Of a stretch of DNA of 64,000 nucleotides, positions 17,123 through 25,412 are shown piece by piece (position 1 is the stretch's first letter; every line of letters starts with the position of its first letter). The notes beneath the pieces were generated by a model. That model made no database searches, was not told the DNA's origin, and worked only from the letters and a program-made list of their open reading frames with translations. Source of the stretch: Spirosoma endbachense (GTDB lineage Bacteria; Bacteroidota; Bacteroidia; Cytophagales; Spirosomataceae); contig NZ_CP045997.1 of assembly GCF_010233585.1 (NCBI RefSeq), positions 3,807,779-3,871,778 on the forward strand, written 5' to 3'. The translations under genes were made by a program, and so were the position numbers.

Positions 17123-19183
17123 ATGAAACGTAACTTATTAACCATCGTATTTAGTCTGCTTGTAACTGCCGTTCTCGCTCAGGACTTTTCCTGGGTTGGC
17201 GTTCGCGGACAGCCTATTATCAATACGGTCCCATTGGCTTCTATTTACGGCAATGAGACGGCAACGGTTAAGCTCTATTACTCATCGGGTGGATCGGTCT
17301 ATCCGACAAAAATGCAGCCAGCCGTTGTTCAAGCTGGCGTGTCGCTTACGGTGACGATATCAGCAGTTCAATCAGCAGCCTTGCAAAATGAAACCTTCGT
17401 TGAAGTCGTAACGAATGGAATACGTCGGTATACGGGAAAACTGACTATCGGAGAAACCATGCCTCCCGGTGGAGGATCAGGTTCAACATCAACCGTTACG
17501 TGGAATCAGATTTTACAGAAACCGACTAGTTTTCCTTCTACGATCGCTGATGTTGTCGGGTTAAGTACGGCGCTGGGTCTGAAGATCAACAGTACCGAAG
17601 TGTATTCGAAAAGCCAGTCAGACAGCCGGTTTAAAGCCAGCAATTATGTTCCGAGTTTCGCTGAACTAACGGGCAAACCCAACTTTTTTTCAGGCAATTA
17701 TTTTGACCTGTTAAATAAGCCAACCATTCCTACCTCCGCAAGCCAGGTGGGAGCTTGGACGAAGACTGAAGCCGATGCCAGGTATGTAGACCTTTCCAGT
17801 GCGCAGACAGTTACGGGTAAAAATATTGTTGCGACTAGCCTGGTAAGTTCTTACGTGGGTGTGCATAACGGTGGTCAATTCGTCGCTTCATCAGGTAATG
17901 GAGGATCAGGAGGGGGCAGTGCTGCAACGATAATAGCGGCTACTGGTACGAATGCTAACGGAGGATACACGCATATTCAAGGTTTATATGCAGGTGTAGC
18001 GTATACGGCTCCCATCGTAATGCAGGATCAGGGAGGTAGCGTAAGGATCGGTTCGACTACTGAGGTAGGATCTGGGTATAAATTGCAAGTCTCTGGTCCT
18101 GGGATTTTTACAGGGGATTTAGTAATTGGTGCTGGTGCTGCTCAAACAGCCAGGAACGACCCTACTAACTTCAACCTTGGTAATGACTACGCCCCTACTA
18201 CAACAGAAGGGTTGAAAGCGTATCTGTATAGAGGCTCCTCCTATGCAGAAGCTTATGGATTCGGTATAGCCCCTAGTACCTTGATACACCGAGCAGGAAG
18301 TAACGCGATTCATCTATTCCAGTCTGGATTGACTGATATCGCCTATGTTACGGCGAACGGGTTCGGATTTCGAAATACTACAGCTGGCAATCGCAATGCA
18401 ATGACTCCCAGTACTGGCTTTATGATTAACCAGACTGACAGCTGGCCAGGCACGTATCGATATAACGGTTCAGTCTGGGAACGGTATCTAATGTCGACTG
18501 AAGCGGGTAACGTTTCAATACCGGGCAGTCTGACCGTAGGAGGTAATGTTATCCAGTCCAGTGTTTTGCCGGGTTCATTGAGCACAGCCTATACGCAACA
18601 GCACTTGGGGCAATCCGCTGTCATACTGGCATCGCTATCTTCCAACGACCTTATTCTAGCCAATAATGCCTATCCTATTTCAGGAGGAGGATTCAAGTAC
18701 AAAAATGATGGACCCGCTTCGCTATTCTTTCAATCAGCGAGTGGGTCATTATACATTTTTACGGCTCCATCAGGCATCAAAGATGCAAACGCAACCTTCA
18801 CCTCTCGTTTCTCGATCGACCTAGCTGGCAACATAACGGCTAAGCCTTTTGCGTCTCCCGGCATATCCCCTACGACATCTGCCAGCGTAGGAATGGGTAC
18901 TTCTCCTTCATCGATCATCACGAACGCTACGACTTACGGAGGTGGAGAGATCTACTTTACTACTGGCACTACTCCTTCCGTAGGTAAGATAATGACTTAC
19001 ACCTTCAATGTAACTTTAAATCAGACTCCTCACATATCTCTAGCAGCCTATAGCGATGCCGCAGCTACGGATTTTAGCAGGTACCGGGTTAAGAACATTA
19101 CGACTACTGGGTTTGAAATCTGGGCTGTAACTGCCCTACAGCAGAATACTGAATACGCCTTTACATTCACTATGACTCAATAG
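17123..19183 (+). CDS. Tail fibre-like protein with Sec signal peptide
   Basis: 686 aa from ATG 17123; the frame is open further upstream but this start gives a clean signal peptide (MKRNLLTIVFSLLVTAVLAQ). After it come classic fibre repeats: VTWNQILQKPTSFPSTIADV, FAELTGKP, LLNKPTIP, then two YxKSQSDSRF / WTKTEADARYVD units, followed by Gly/Ser/Thr-rich sequence. These repeats are known from trimeric tail fibres, where they form spirals before the receptor-binding head. An N-terminal export signal is unexpected for a virion protein assembled in the cytoplasm. It follows two other signal-bearing genes. Confidence 0.65.
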   Translation: MKRNLLTIVFSLLVTAVLAQDFSWVGVRGQPIINTVPLASIYGNETATVKLYYSSGGSVYPTKMQPAVVQAGVSLTVTISAVQSAALQNETFVEVVTNGIRRYTGKLTIGETMPPGGGSGSTSTVTWNQILQKPTSFPSTIADVVGLSTALGLKINSTEVYSKSQSDSRFKASNYVPSFAELTGKPNFFSGNYFDLLNKPTIPTSASQVGAWTKTEADARYVDLSSAQTVTGKNIVATSLVSSYVGVHNGGQFVASSGNGGSGGGSAATIIAATGTNANGGYTHIQGLYAGVAYTAPIVMQDQGGSVRIGSTTEVGSGYKLQVSGPGIFTGDLVIGAGAAQTARNDPTNFNLGNDYAPTTTEGLKAYLYRGSSYAEAYGFGIAPSTLIHRAGSNAIHLFQSGLTDIAYVTANGFGFRNTTAGNRNAMTPSTGFMINQTDSWPGTYRYNGSVWERYLMSTEAGNVSIPGSLTVGGNVIQSSVLPGSLSTAYTQQHLGQSAVILASLSSNDLILANNAYPISGGGFKYKNDGPASLFFQSASGSLYIFTAPSGIKDANATFTSRFSIDLAGNITAKPFASPGISPTTSASVGMGTSPSSIITNATTYGGGEIYFTTGTTPSVGKIMTYTFNVTLNQTPHISLAAYSDAAATDFSRYRVKNITTTGFEIWAVTALQQNTEYAFTFTMTQ

Positions 19184-19186
19184 ATT

Positions 19187-19822
19187 ATGGGAGCTATCAA
19201 TCGAAACGGAATATTATATGAGTTAGCCAAGCGGGTAATCACGCCTGCTGTAGCTGAAGTACCAGGTACGTTTAATCCAGCGTCTGGTCAATTTGAGGGA
19301 GGTTCACCTGCTGTACCTGCTGTCACAGAAGAGTACGAAACTGGTGTGCAATGTGGTATCGAGGTTGAAATAGACCCAAACCCGCTCATTACCATTCCGC
19401 ACACACGAACCGCTAAACTGGTCGAATCGCGGGATGAAGAGGATCTGCATAAGCTGGTCACGATTCGGATCGTGTATTACGATTTGGATGGAGTTCCCAT
19501 GCTCGAATCCATACGTAATAACGAAGCTCTGAGTGTGGATGCAAAAACATATCAGTCTACGCTATTTGCCTCCTACCAGCTGGCTCCCAAGTCAACAAGA
19601 GGGAGCTACATGATGCCCTCAACGCTGGAAATCGTCTATCCTGACGAATCAGGCAACTATCCAGAAGGGGCCATTCCTGAAATACTGCTCTATCAAAACG
19701 TAACCGATGCGCAGGTGCAGGCTATGGGCATTGTACCAGCTGGTGTGGTTTCTTCCCAACAACGAGTGTATGCCATGACCATCGTCGGTATTCGCGCTAT
19801 TGTAGCCAGGGCAGGTATTTAA
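19187..19822 (+). CDS. Hypothetical phage tail-operon protein (211 aa)
   Basis: ATG 19187 lies 3 bases after the fibre stop. No signal peptide, no membrane segment. The N-terminus (NGILYELAKRVITPAVAEVPGTFNPASGQFEGGSPAVPAV) has an Ala/Pro/Val-rich flexible section; the rest is mixed alpha/beta. Last gene of the tail block before two hairpins. No domain recognised; a fibre chaperone or tail accessory protein is possible from location only. Confidence 0.5.
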   Translation: MGAINRNGILYELAKRVITPAVAEVPGTFNPASGQFEGGSPAVPAVTEEYETGVQCGIEVEIDPNPLITIPHTRTAKLVESRDEEDLHKLVTIRIVYYDLDGVPMLESIRNNEALSVDAKTYQSTLFASYQLAPKSTRGSYMMPSTLEIVYPDESGNYPEGAIPEILLYQNVTDAQVQAMGIVPAGVVSSQQRVYAMTIVGIRAIVARAGI

Positions 19823-19842
19823 TCAAGCATGGTAACACAAAG

Positions 19843-19869
19843 CCTCGTCCAGCCAGTAGCTAGACGAGG
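19843..19869 (+). terminator. Hairpin after tail block
   Basis: Stem CCTCGTC (19843-19849) / GACGAGG (19863-19869), loop 13 bases, no U-run after it (TCCCGG follows). A weak terminator or processing hairpin 20 bases after the stop of the 19187 gene. Confidence 0.4.
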
Positions 19870-19897
19870 TCCCGGAATTCAGCTTTTAATGAAAGCC

Positions 19898-19942
19898 TTA
19901 AGTTACCGAAACTATCATTAGAACAATATTTCATATCTAAAA
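19898..19942 (+). repeat. Imperfect direct repeat, copy 1 (partner 20039-20082)
   Basis: Both copies share AAGTTACCGA, then an AT-rich stretch with GACAATAT/GAACAATAT and a TCTAAAA end. The second copy lies just upstream of the holin-like gene at 20101 and the terminator at 19983 sits between the copies. May hold duplicated promoter or regulator sites for the lysis genes; no clear TAnnTTTG box was found in either. Confidence 0.45.
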
Positions 19943-19982
19943 ATGATAGATAAAGTGAGCTACAAATTGATTATCTGGCAAC

Positions 19983-20020
19983 AAAAATCCCTACTAGCAT
20001 GGCCAGAAGGGATTTTTACA
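19983..20020 (+). terminator. Rho-independent terminator before lysis genes
   Basis: Stem AAAAATCCCT (19983-19992) / AGGGATTTTT (20008-20017) with a 15-base loop; the arms supply the U-run on either strand. It separates the tail transcript from the lysis cassette. Confidence 0.75.
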
Positions 20021-20100
20021 CTAAAAGTCTCTATCAAAAGCTCAAGTTACCGAGAATTACAATTCGACAATATATTCTAAAACCGTAACTCAATCGACCT

Positions 20101-20463
20101 GTGAACGAAACCCCTTTCATCGATTCAATACCGGGCGACGCTCTAATTTTTTTGTGCCTGATCGCTGGTAGCCTCGCTCGGTTGACCCGAAATGAGTCGA
20201 TTGGGGCAATGGCCGCTCTCAAAGAATTTTACTGGTCGCTCATTGTTGGTGCTGCTATTACCGGCTGTGTCATCTATCAGGCGGAATGGCACATGAAAAC
20301 AGCCTGGTGGGTTGCTCTGGCGGCTCCGCTGGCCAGCAGCTTAATTGTCGAAATCTTGATTGCCAAAGGCGATGAAATTAAGAAAATGCCAATCAAGGAA
20401 TTGCTTCCATTCATTTTGGATGAAATACAAAAACGCTTTTCAAAAACCACCGTAAAACCGTAA
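20101..20463 (+). CDS. Holin candidate (three membrane segments)
   Basis: 120 aa from GTG 20101. Three hydrophobic segments (ALIFLCLIAGSLARL, FYWSLIVGAAITGCVIY, TAWWVALAAPLASSLIVEILI) and a charged C-terminus (KKRF...). Size, topology and its position three genes upstream of an endolysin fit a class I holin, which forms the lesion that releases the endolysin. No family motif recognised. The adjacent membrane protein at 20468 is an alternative holin or an antiholin. Confidence 0.55.
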   Translation: MNETPFIDSIPGDALIFLCLIAGSLARLTRNESIGAMAALKEFYWSLIVGAAITGCVIYQAEWHMKTAWWVALAAPLASSLIVEILIAKGDEIKKMPIKELLPFILDEIQKRFSKTTVKP

Positions 20464-20467
20464 AACC

Positions 20468-20929
20468 ATGAAAGTACTGACCATCGTTATTCTGTTTCTG
20501 GCCATGAACGCCAGCGTTGTGTTTTTAGCGGCTCTGCATAAAGTCCCAAAACTGGTTCGCCTATCCGTAGCAGGCATTGCAGCATCGTTTGGATTAACCC
20601 TGCTCCTGGTCTGGAAATGGTCTATTCATTCCAACTATGGGATCATTGCCCTCGGTTTGTCAATTACACTAGCCGCAGCCACCGGCTTTCGCCATACCCA
20701 TAAGGCCGTCATGACACGGGATGAGCGGGTAAAACTGATTCGTGAATACGCGATCGGTGTCGTGATTACGTCGGTAGCCGCCGTACTGGCCACAGCGTTG
20801 ATCCTCCAGCTGAACGAACCGGCAGCCGCTGCTCCAGTGGACGCAACGCAGGCGCCTACCTCAACAACCGTTGCGATCGGGGATAGTACGCAGAAAGCAA
20901 TTGATCAGTTTAACGCCCTGTCGAAATGA
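20468..20929 (+). CDS. Membrane protein of lysis cassette (holin/antiholin candidate)
   Basis: 153 aa, with about four hydrophobic helices: residues 3-24, 30-50, 54-75 and 98-118 (AIGVVITSVAAVLATALIL). A short Ala/Thr/Pro-rich linker and soluble C-terminus (KAIDQFNALSK) follow. Starts 4 bases after the 20101 gene and overlaps the next gene by 4 bases (ATGA). Most likely part of the lysis apparatus. Confidence 0.5.
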   Translation: MKVLTIVILFLAMNASVVFLAALHKVPKLVRLSVAGIAASFGLTLLLVWKWSIHSNYGIIALGLSITLAAATGFRHTHKAVMTRDERVKLIREYAIGVVITSVAAVLATALILQLNEPAAAAPVDATQAPTSTTVAIGDSTQKAIDQFNALSK

Positions 20930-21384
20930 AACGCGAACGACTCTTATTGACTATAGTCAATATCCTGCTGTTTTGCGCTGGTATGCTGCTTTGTCAGATG
21001 GCTCAAGGGCAGTCTACAATACCTATGTACGCCAATCAGGATCCTGGCTACTGGTATAATCTGTATCAGGAAGAACAAGCTAGGGCCAACGGTTTAGAGG
21101 TTTCTGGAAAAACTTCCATCGATGGATTGAAAGCCAGTCTGAGTGCCGCGAATGATACCATTATAAAGCAGAATGCAACCCTAGTTCGACTCGTCAAAGA
21201 GCGCAATGGGCAGACTGATCGAGCCGTGAAAGCTGAAATCGCATTAAAACCGGTTAGGGACGAACTCGCCAAATATGAAGGCAAAACCAATGCGGGAAAA
21301 GCTATCCGAAAGGTAAGTAACGCTTTGACGTACATAGGGGGCGGAACTGTTCTGTTTTTCGCCATTAAAGCAGCTGTACCATGA
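20926..21384 (+). CDS. Spanin-like lysis protein
   Basis: 152 aa. N-terminal hydrophobic segment or signal (LLLTIVNILLFCAGMLLCQMAQGQ), a long charged helical middle predicted to coil (residues ~45-125: DGLKASLSAANDTIIKQNATLVRLVKERN), and a C-terminal hydrophobic helix (LTYIGGGTVLFFAIKAAVP). A membrane anchor at each end of a coiled coil is the layout of unimolecular spanins, which fuse inner and outer membrane at the end of lysis. A Cys in the first segment (MLLC) is a poor lipobox. Gene overlaps neighbours by 4 bases on each side. Confidence 0.5.
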   Translation: MKRERLLLTIVNILLFCAGMLLCQMAQGQSTIPMYANQDPGYWYNLYQEEQARANGLEVSGKTSIDGLKASLSAANDTIIKQNATLVRLVKERNGQTDRAVKAEIALKPVRDELAKYEGKTNAGKAIRKVSNALTYIGGGTVLFFAIKAAVP

Positions 21385-21947
21385 AAGCACTAACAGTCGA
21401 TATGCTGGTCCGGTGCGGGGCTATCCGCACAGGAGCCGAGAAGTACGTCGAACTATTGAACGAACTACTTCCCTATTACAAGATCACAACACATTTACGT
21501 TTATCCCATTTTCTGGGGCAAGTGCTGCATGAATGCGACTCGATGAAAACCGCTGAAGAATATGCGTCAGGGGCAGCCTACGAAGGTAGAATGGATCTGG
21601 GTAACACCGAACCGGGCGACGGGATTCGCTTCAAAGGTCGGGGGCTGATTCAGTTAACCGGCCGGAAGAACTACACGGCGTTTGCGAATAAATTCAACAT
21701 TGACTGCGTGAACCATCCTGAACTGATTGCTTCACCTCGCTGGGCAGTAGCTTCAGCGCTGAACTTCTGGAACGTCAATAAACTGAATGGCTGGGCCGAC
21801 TTCGACCGGGTCTGGGAAATCAGCTGTATCATCAATATTGGCCATGTGCCGAAACCAGACGAAAAACGGCAGTTGCCAAACGGATGGAAAGAACGGCAGC
21901 AATGCCTTGGACGCTGTAAAGTCGTTTTGCAGAAATTGTTTGTGTAA
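21381..21947 (+). CDS. Endolysin, glycoside hydrolase family 19
   Basis: 188 aa. Chitinase-type fold that cleaves the glycan strands of peptidoglycan. Seen: FLGQVLHECDSMKTAEEY with the probable general acid Glu51 in the HE motif, then GIRFKGRGLIQLTGRKNYTAF, the GRG.IQLTG..NY hallmark of GH19 endolysins, and a C-terminal W...R..C region. No signal peptide, so it needs a holin; holin candidates are directly upstream. Overlaps the spanin-like gene by 4 bases and is followed by a terminator. Confidence 0.9.
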   Translation: MKALTVDMLVRCGAIRTGAEKYVELLNELLPYYKITTHLRLSHFLGQVLHECDSMKTAEEYASGAAYEGRMDLGNTEPGDGIRFKGRGLIQLTGRKNYTAFANKFNIDCVNHPELIASPRWAVASALNFWNVNKLNGWADFDRVWEISCIINIGHVPKPDEKRQLPNGWKERQQCLGRCKVVLQKLFV

Positions 21948-21980
21948 GAAAGTATAGGTTGGCTAATTAGGGTTAACAGA

Positions 21981-22013
21981 AAGCCCGGATCTGCTAGGTC
22001 CGGGCTTTTTTAA
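21981..22013 (+). terminator. Terminator after endolysin (repeat family, copy A)
   Basis: Stem AAGCCCGGA (21981-21989) / TCCGGGCTT (21999-22007) and a run of T. Closes the late transcript. The same hairpin with similar flanks recurs near 24192, 27843 and 30552. Confidence 0.85.
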
Positions 22014-22120
22014 TTCTGATTGACTACTGACATCGTATGGGTCTAAATCATTCGGTTAGCAACTGGCGGAACTAGGTTGTCAAGTTGTCCGAATTAACCA
22101 GCGTTTTCGTGGGATTGAGA
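22001..22120 (+). repeat. Dispersed repeat, copy A (partner 27861-27980)
   Basis: Aligns without gaps to 27861-27980 at about 82% identity by eye (21 differences in 120). It starts inside the terminator and runs towards the 3' end of the minus-strand gene at 22212. A third, shorter match of 41 identical bases covers 21995-22035 and 30563-30603. Confidence 0.75.
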
Positions 22121-22221
22121 CTTTCTTTGTTCAAGTAGACGCAGATGATCTCCCCGACTTAATATATGGACGATTCAGAGATAACTTGGAAGAAAAAGTC
22201 AAATCAAGCCATTATCGTTGA
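22060..22221 (+). pseudogene. Possible ORF remnant without start codon
   Basis: Frame open from a TAG at 22057-22059 to a TGA at 22219-22221, 53 residues, protein-like in its second half (RINQRFRGIETFF...DADDLPDLIYGRF). No ATG, GTG or TTG in frame. The homologous stretch in copy B (27920 onward) keeps the RINQ.F..IE wording but diverges afterwards. Probably decayed coding sequence of unknown origin. Confidence 0.3.
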
Positions 22222-23612
22222 TTGGTAAAGCCCAATAAGATGTACCTCGCCAAGAGTTCGTCAGCAGGCGACTGTTGATTAAAATTGCCCCCCGTGATCA
22301 CCGTGACCATGTTTTGCCCAGGCCAGATGTAAATCCGTTGGCCACCATTGCCTTGGGCGGCAAAGCCATCGAAACGACTCCCGCCCGCATTTAAATACTT
22401 TAACCACCACAGGTAACCATAATTTACATTTTGTACCACTGAGTGTTTGGTTAACGATGTGGTAATCCAGTCCTGTGAAATGAGTTGCTTCCCTTGCCAC
22501 CGGCCCTTATTTAAATATAGAAGGCCAAACTTAGCCATATCCCGGGGACGCAACGAAAGCTGACAGTAGGTTTCGGCACTCGACGAATCAGGCTGAAAGT
22601 GCCAATCAAACTGGGTGATGCCCAAGGGAGCGAATAAAGTTTGTTGGGCAAACTCAGGAAGGGATAACTTGGTCTGCTTTTCAACGATACGGCCTACCGT
22701 AATAGGATTACCAGAGCAATACATCCCTTTGCCTCCAGGCACATCACTCATGGGCAAATCCAGCGTATATTTTACCCAGTCCGCTGAATAATCCATCTGG
22801 GTTTCATTACCTACTGCGTGCGCATCGCTAATGTCACAGTCTAAACCACTTTGGTTAGCCAATAAGTGGGCAATGGTGATGGTTCGTTTGGCATCCGAGT
22901 TGTTGCTAACCTGGTATTCGGGGAAGAATGGTAAGACTGGTTCGTGCACACTTTTGATTAGCCCTTTATCAATGGCAATACCGGTTAAAGCGGAAATAAA
23001 GCTTTTGGTGGCTGAGCGGAGTTGATGGAGACGCTGTTGGTTATATTCATAGAAATACTCTTCAAACACCAACCGACCATCTTTAATAATCAAAACAGAA
23101 TGAATATTGGGATAAGTGCCCTTAACAATTTGTTGAATCATCGTCGTTAGCAGGGTAGAATCTAAACCCGATTGTTGAAGACCGCCCACTCTCAACCCGT
23201 CCTGTTCAGCTATAGGTGGGTGATAGCTATAGGATTTGTCGGATTGCCCTATCCGGGGATACCACATTTGGATGGGGAACCGCAGCGTATCACTGAGTTG
23301 GCGAAATTGTTGTTGGTTGACCCAGTAGGCGATAACTTTCCCTTGTGGGTCTCGCTGAAAGCGGATGGTATCTTTACTTTGATTTCGAAATAGGTCATCG
23401 CCAATGGGATACAGCGGGTAGCGACTCTCGGCAATAATCGCATAGAGGAGTGAATCTCGGGGAGAAGCTGCTAGCTTGAGCGTGGTTCGATTTTGGTATT
23501 GGTAAAGTCCCTGGAACTCCTTAAGTTTTTGGTAAGATCGGAAGGAGGGTGGCTGGGCTTGGCTGGTCAGGGAAACTACGAGAAGCAGAGTAAGGAGTAA
23601 GCACTTATTCAT
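22212..23612 (-). CDS. Serine hydrolase, class C beta-lactamase family, exported
   Basis: 466 aa. Signal peptide MNKCLLLTLLLVVSLTSQAQ. Catalytic domain from about residue 150: S200-A-T-K203 (SxxK nucleophile/base), Y298-C-S-G-N302 (Y-x-N-like motif), and a late GNGGQRIYIWPG segment in place of KTG, common in the esterase/carboxypeptidase branch. The ~140-residue N-terminal part is extra. Such proteins act on peptides, esters or D-amino acid substrates; true beta-lactamase activity is not implied. It is the first non-phage gene after the lysis cassette, on the opposite strand. Confidence 0.8.
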   Translation of the reverse strand: MNKCLLLTLLLVVSLTSQAQPPSFRSYQKLKEFQGLYQYQNRTTLKLAASPRDSLLYAIIAESRYPLYPIGDDLFRNQSKDTIRFQRDPQGKVIAYWVNQQQFRQLSDTLRFPIQMWYPRIGQSDKSYSYHPPIAEQDGLRVGGLQQSGLDSTLLTTMIQQIVKGTYPNIHSVLIIKDGRLVFEEYFYEYNQQRLHQLRSATKSFISALTGIAIDKGLIKSVHEPVLPFFPEYQVSNNSDAKRTITIAHLLANQSGLDCDISDAHAVGNETQMDYSADWVKYTLDLPMSDVPGGKGMYCSGNPITVGRIVEKQTKLSLPEFAQQTLFAPLGITQFDWHFQPDSSSAETYCQLSLRPRDMAKFGLLYLNKGRWQGKQLISQDWITTSLTKHSVVQNVNYGYLWWLKYLNAGGSRFDGFAAQGNGGQRIYIWPGQNMVTVITGGNFNQQSPADELLARYILLGFTNQR

Positions 23613-24191
23613 AAGGGAGGTACTGAATGATGACTAGCGTTCACCTTGGTTATGGCAAGGACTGTACCAAGGCAGCAAAATGCCTTTAGCTGCCGCTATT
23701 ACTTTAATTAGGGTAGGCCGATGTCCACTGCCGGACATTACTGTCCGTTTTTAACCTATCAGGTTAGGGTCACCGAAACAAGTTGAAAGAGCTGCCAAGT
23801 GTAATGCGATTGGACTAGTAGCTAGTCTAGCAGTTTACCTGTTCGCTTCGTAGGAGGAGGATCATATAGCTATTAAGAGGGCTTGAGAAGGAGTGAGTCA
23901 CGAATTCCGTATCCTTGATGCCTCATCTATCCCTCTATTTGCTGCATTTCACAAAACGCCTGTTTCTCGAAACGTTTACAAAAGCATTAATATCACTATC
24001 CTTTTGAACTATATATAGTATCAAATTGCCATCTCACGATTCAAGGTCTTTTTTATAAATCTATGCCTGAGTATATGAGACGCTATTTTGGCCAAAAAAC
24101 GTCGGCGACAGCCAACCGATTCAGACAGTGGTAAGAAAAGACTTACTTTACCACGAATCATATTTAATTATGGCATGGATAGAAGCGGAAA

Positions 24192-24220
24192 ACCCGGATC
24201 ACTAAGTCCGGGCTTTTTTA
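24192..24220 (+). terminator. Terminator repeat family, copy D
   Basis: ACCCGGAT...GTCCGGGC followed by TTTTTT. The ~70 bases upstream (ACCACGAATCATATTT..., GGATAGAAGCGGAAA) match the sequence upstream of copy C near 30511-30551 closely, so the repeated unit is larger than the hairpin. No gene on the + strand ends just before it. Confidence 0.7.
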
Positions 24221-24310
24221 TTATCTATATTCCGAAGAGGGTATACTGTTCTGTGACCCGTAGCTCAATTGTTCCGCTTAATAGCTTCGTTTTCCTATAT
24301 CATCTTATAT

Positions 24311-24404
24311 AAAATAAAAGGAGATTAGTTAGGCAGTCATTATTTGACAAGTTTATTAGACATAGAACTGGTCATAATCGACTATCGTAGCCATAGCTAA
24401 ACTG
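24311..24404 (+). repeat. Dispersed repeat, second family, copy 1 (partner 28682-28775)
   Basis: About 94 bases matching 28682-28775 at roughly 80% without gaps (shared AAAATAAAAGGAGA, TTGACAAGTTT, CATAATCG, CATAGCTAAACTG). Both copies lie about 200 bases beyond the 3' end of a minus-strand gene (24602 and 28972). Confidence 0.7.
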
Positions 24405-24601
24405 TCTTATTATACCAACGTGGCTGTTGCACAACTCAAGTCTAGTCAAAATTGTGATTAGCAAAGCCGCTGGCTGGTCAAAATCCCATGTTTATGGAAG
24501 GATAAAACGGGCCTTTCGTTAGTCAATAATCACCCAGAATAAACTGCCATTTTTGTGAAGAAGTACCTTTCCCAAGAGCGTTCCGACTGGTTAACTACTC
24601 A

Positions 24602-25027
24602 TTACCGGGTAAAGCGCTTGGGATGATGGCATTCCGTCCAGTAGGCAATAATGGCCGCCAACTGAGCTTTCCAGGCAGCGTAAGTGGCCGTCTTTTCAAA
24701 TAGTCCCTGGATGGTTAATTCATAGGCTTCTTCGACCATCTGTTCTTCAACCGGGTGGGTCATAAACACAAACGGAATACACTTTTTGCGCAGGCCTGGA
24801 TCCTGATCGATTTGTTGGCGAAGCTCTAGCCCACTCATCCCCGGCATACTGATTTCGGAAATAATCAAAAAGGGAATCTGCGTCGTTGCCTTCAGGTAGT
24901 CCAGAGCGGTTTGGCCGTTGCCGAAAACGAGGACAGGATGAGGCAGAGCTAACTCCGACAAGGCCTTTTTGAACATGTCGTGATCATCGTCATCGGCGTC
25001 AATAAAGATGATTGGGTGCTCGTTCAT
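24602..25027 (-). CDS. Single-domain response regulator with Glu at the phospho-acceptor position
   Basis: 141 aa. CheY-like receiver: acidic DADDDD near residues 10-15, conserved MPGMSG, the FVFMT switch Thr region and the FEK lysine. The residue that should be the phospho-acceptor Asp (three before Met in xxMP) is Glu58 (SEISMPGMSG). A Glu there often mimics the phosphorylated state, so it may be permanently active or phosphate-independent (inference). The C-terminus AIIAYWTECHHP is shared with two other receivers in this block. A minus-strand terminator lies 23 bases upstream of its start, beyond the HK gene at 25413. Confidence 0.8.
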   Translation of the reverse strand: MNEHPIIFIDADDDDHDMFKKALSELALPHPVLVFGNGQTALDYLKATTQIPFLIISEISMPGMSGLELRQQIDQDPGLRKKCIPFVFMTHPVEEQMVEEAYELTIQGLFEKTATYAAWKAQLAAIIAYWTECHHPKRFTR

Positions 25028-25049
25028 GGCTACCTAGGGAATAAAGAAA

Positions 25050-25085
25050 GGGTAAAATAAAAGCCCGGTTCCATACCGAGCTTTC
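25050..25085 (-). terminator. Terminator between histidine kinase and Glu-receiver genes
   Basis: On the minus strand AAAGCTCGGT (25084-25075) pairs with ACCGGGCTTT (25069-25060; one G-U pair), followed by TATTTTACC. It should end the 25413 transcript just before the 24602 start, so the receiver gene probably has its own control or depends on read-through. Confidence 0.6.
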
Positions 25086-25412
25086 CAAGTTTTTTGTTTT
25101 TCTAACGTTGAGTGAAACGATATCGATCTATGGTAGAACTGCTCAAGAGGCAGTGAACAACTGAAGATAAAAACCCGTCCATTTCTCATGTAGCTTAAAT
25201 CATACCAATTGAACTGAAAAAAGTCAACACATTGATGGTCAAATTATTAATCAACAACACTAGAGCTAGCATAGATGGGAGGCTGGGACATTTTTACTCA
25301 AACTTGTGGGCGTAAACCCCCAACTTGTACTTGACTCAAGTGTCAGTTGTCCCATTACCTCTCCAGACAGGCGAGCCAACTTATCCTGTGAGCTACTTTT
25401 TATAGGCCCAGC
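25086..25412. other. Intergenic stretch after the GAF kinase
   Basis: About 330 bases between the 3' end of the kinase gene and the terminator in front of the receiver gene. AT-rich; no ORF, hairpin with U-run or promoter box recognised apart from the terminator listed separately. Confidence 0.4.

Larger units (their letters stand above)
23613..24601. other. Intergenic stretch (989 bases), repeats and hairpins only
   Basis: No convincing gene. Contains a small hairpin CGGACA (23732-23737) / TGTCCG (23742-23747) followed by TTTTTAA, terminator copy D near 24192, and a dispersed repeat at 24311-24404. A 74-codon frame at 24088-24312 runs across the terminator hairpin and was not accepted. Confidence 0.5.

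Noticed and set aside
24088..24312. 74-codon + strand frame in the gap before the Glu-receiver gene
   Set aside because: It crosses a terminator hairpin and a dispersed repeat and its C-terminal half is not protein-like.
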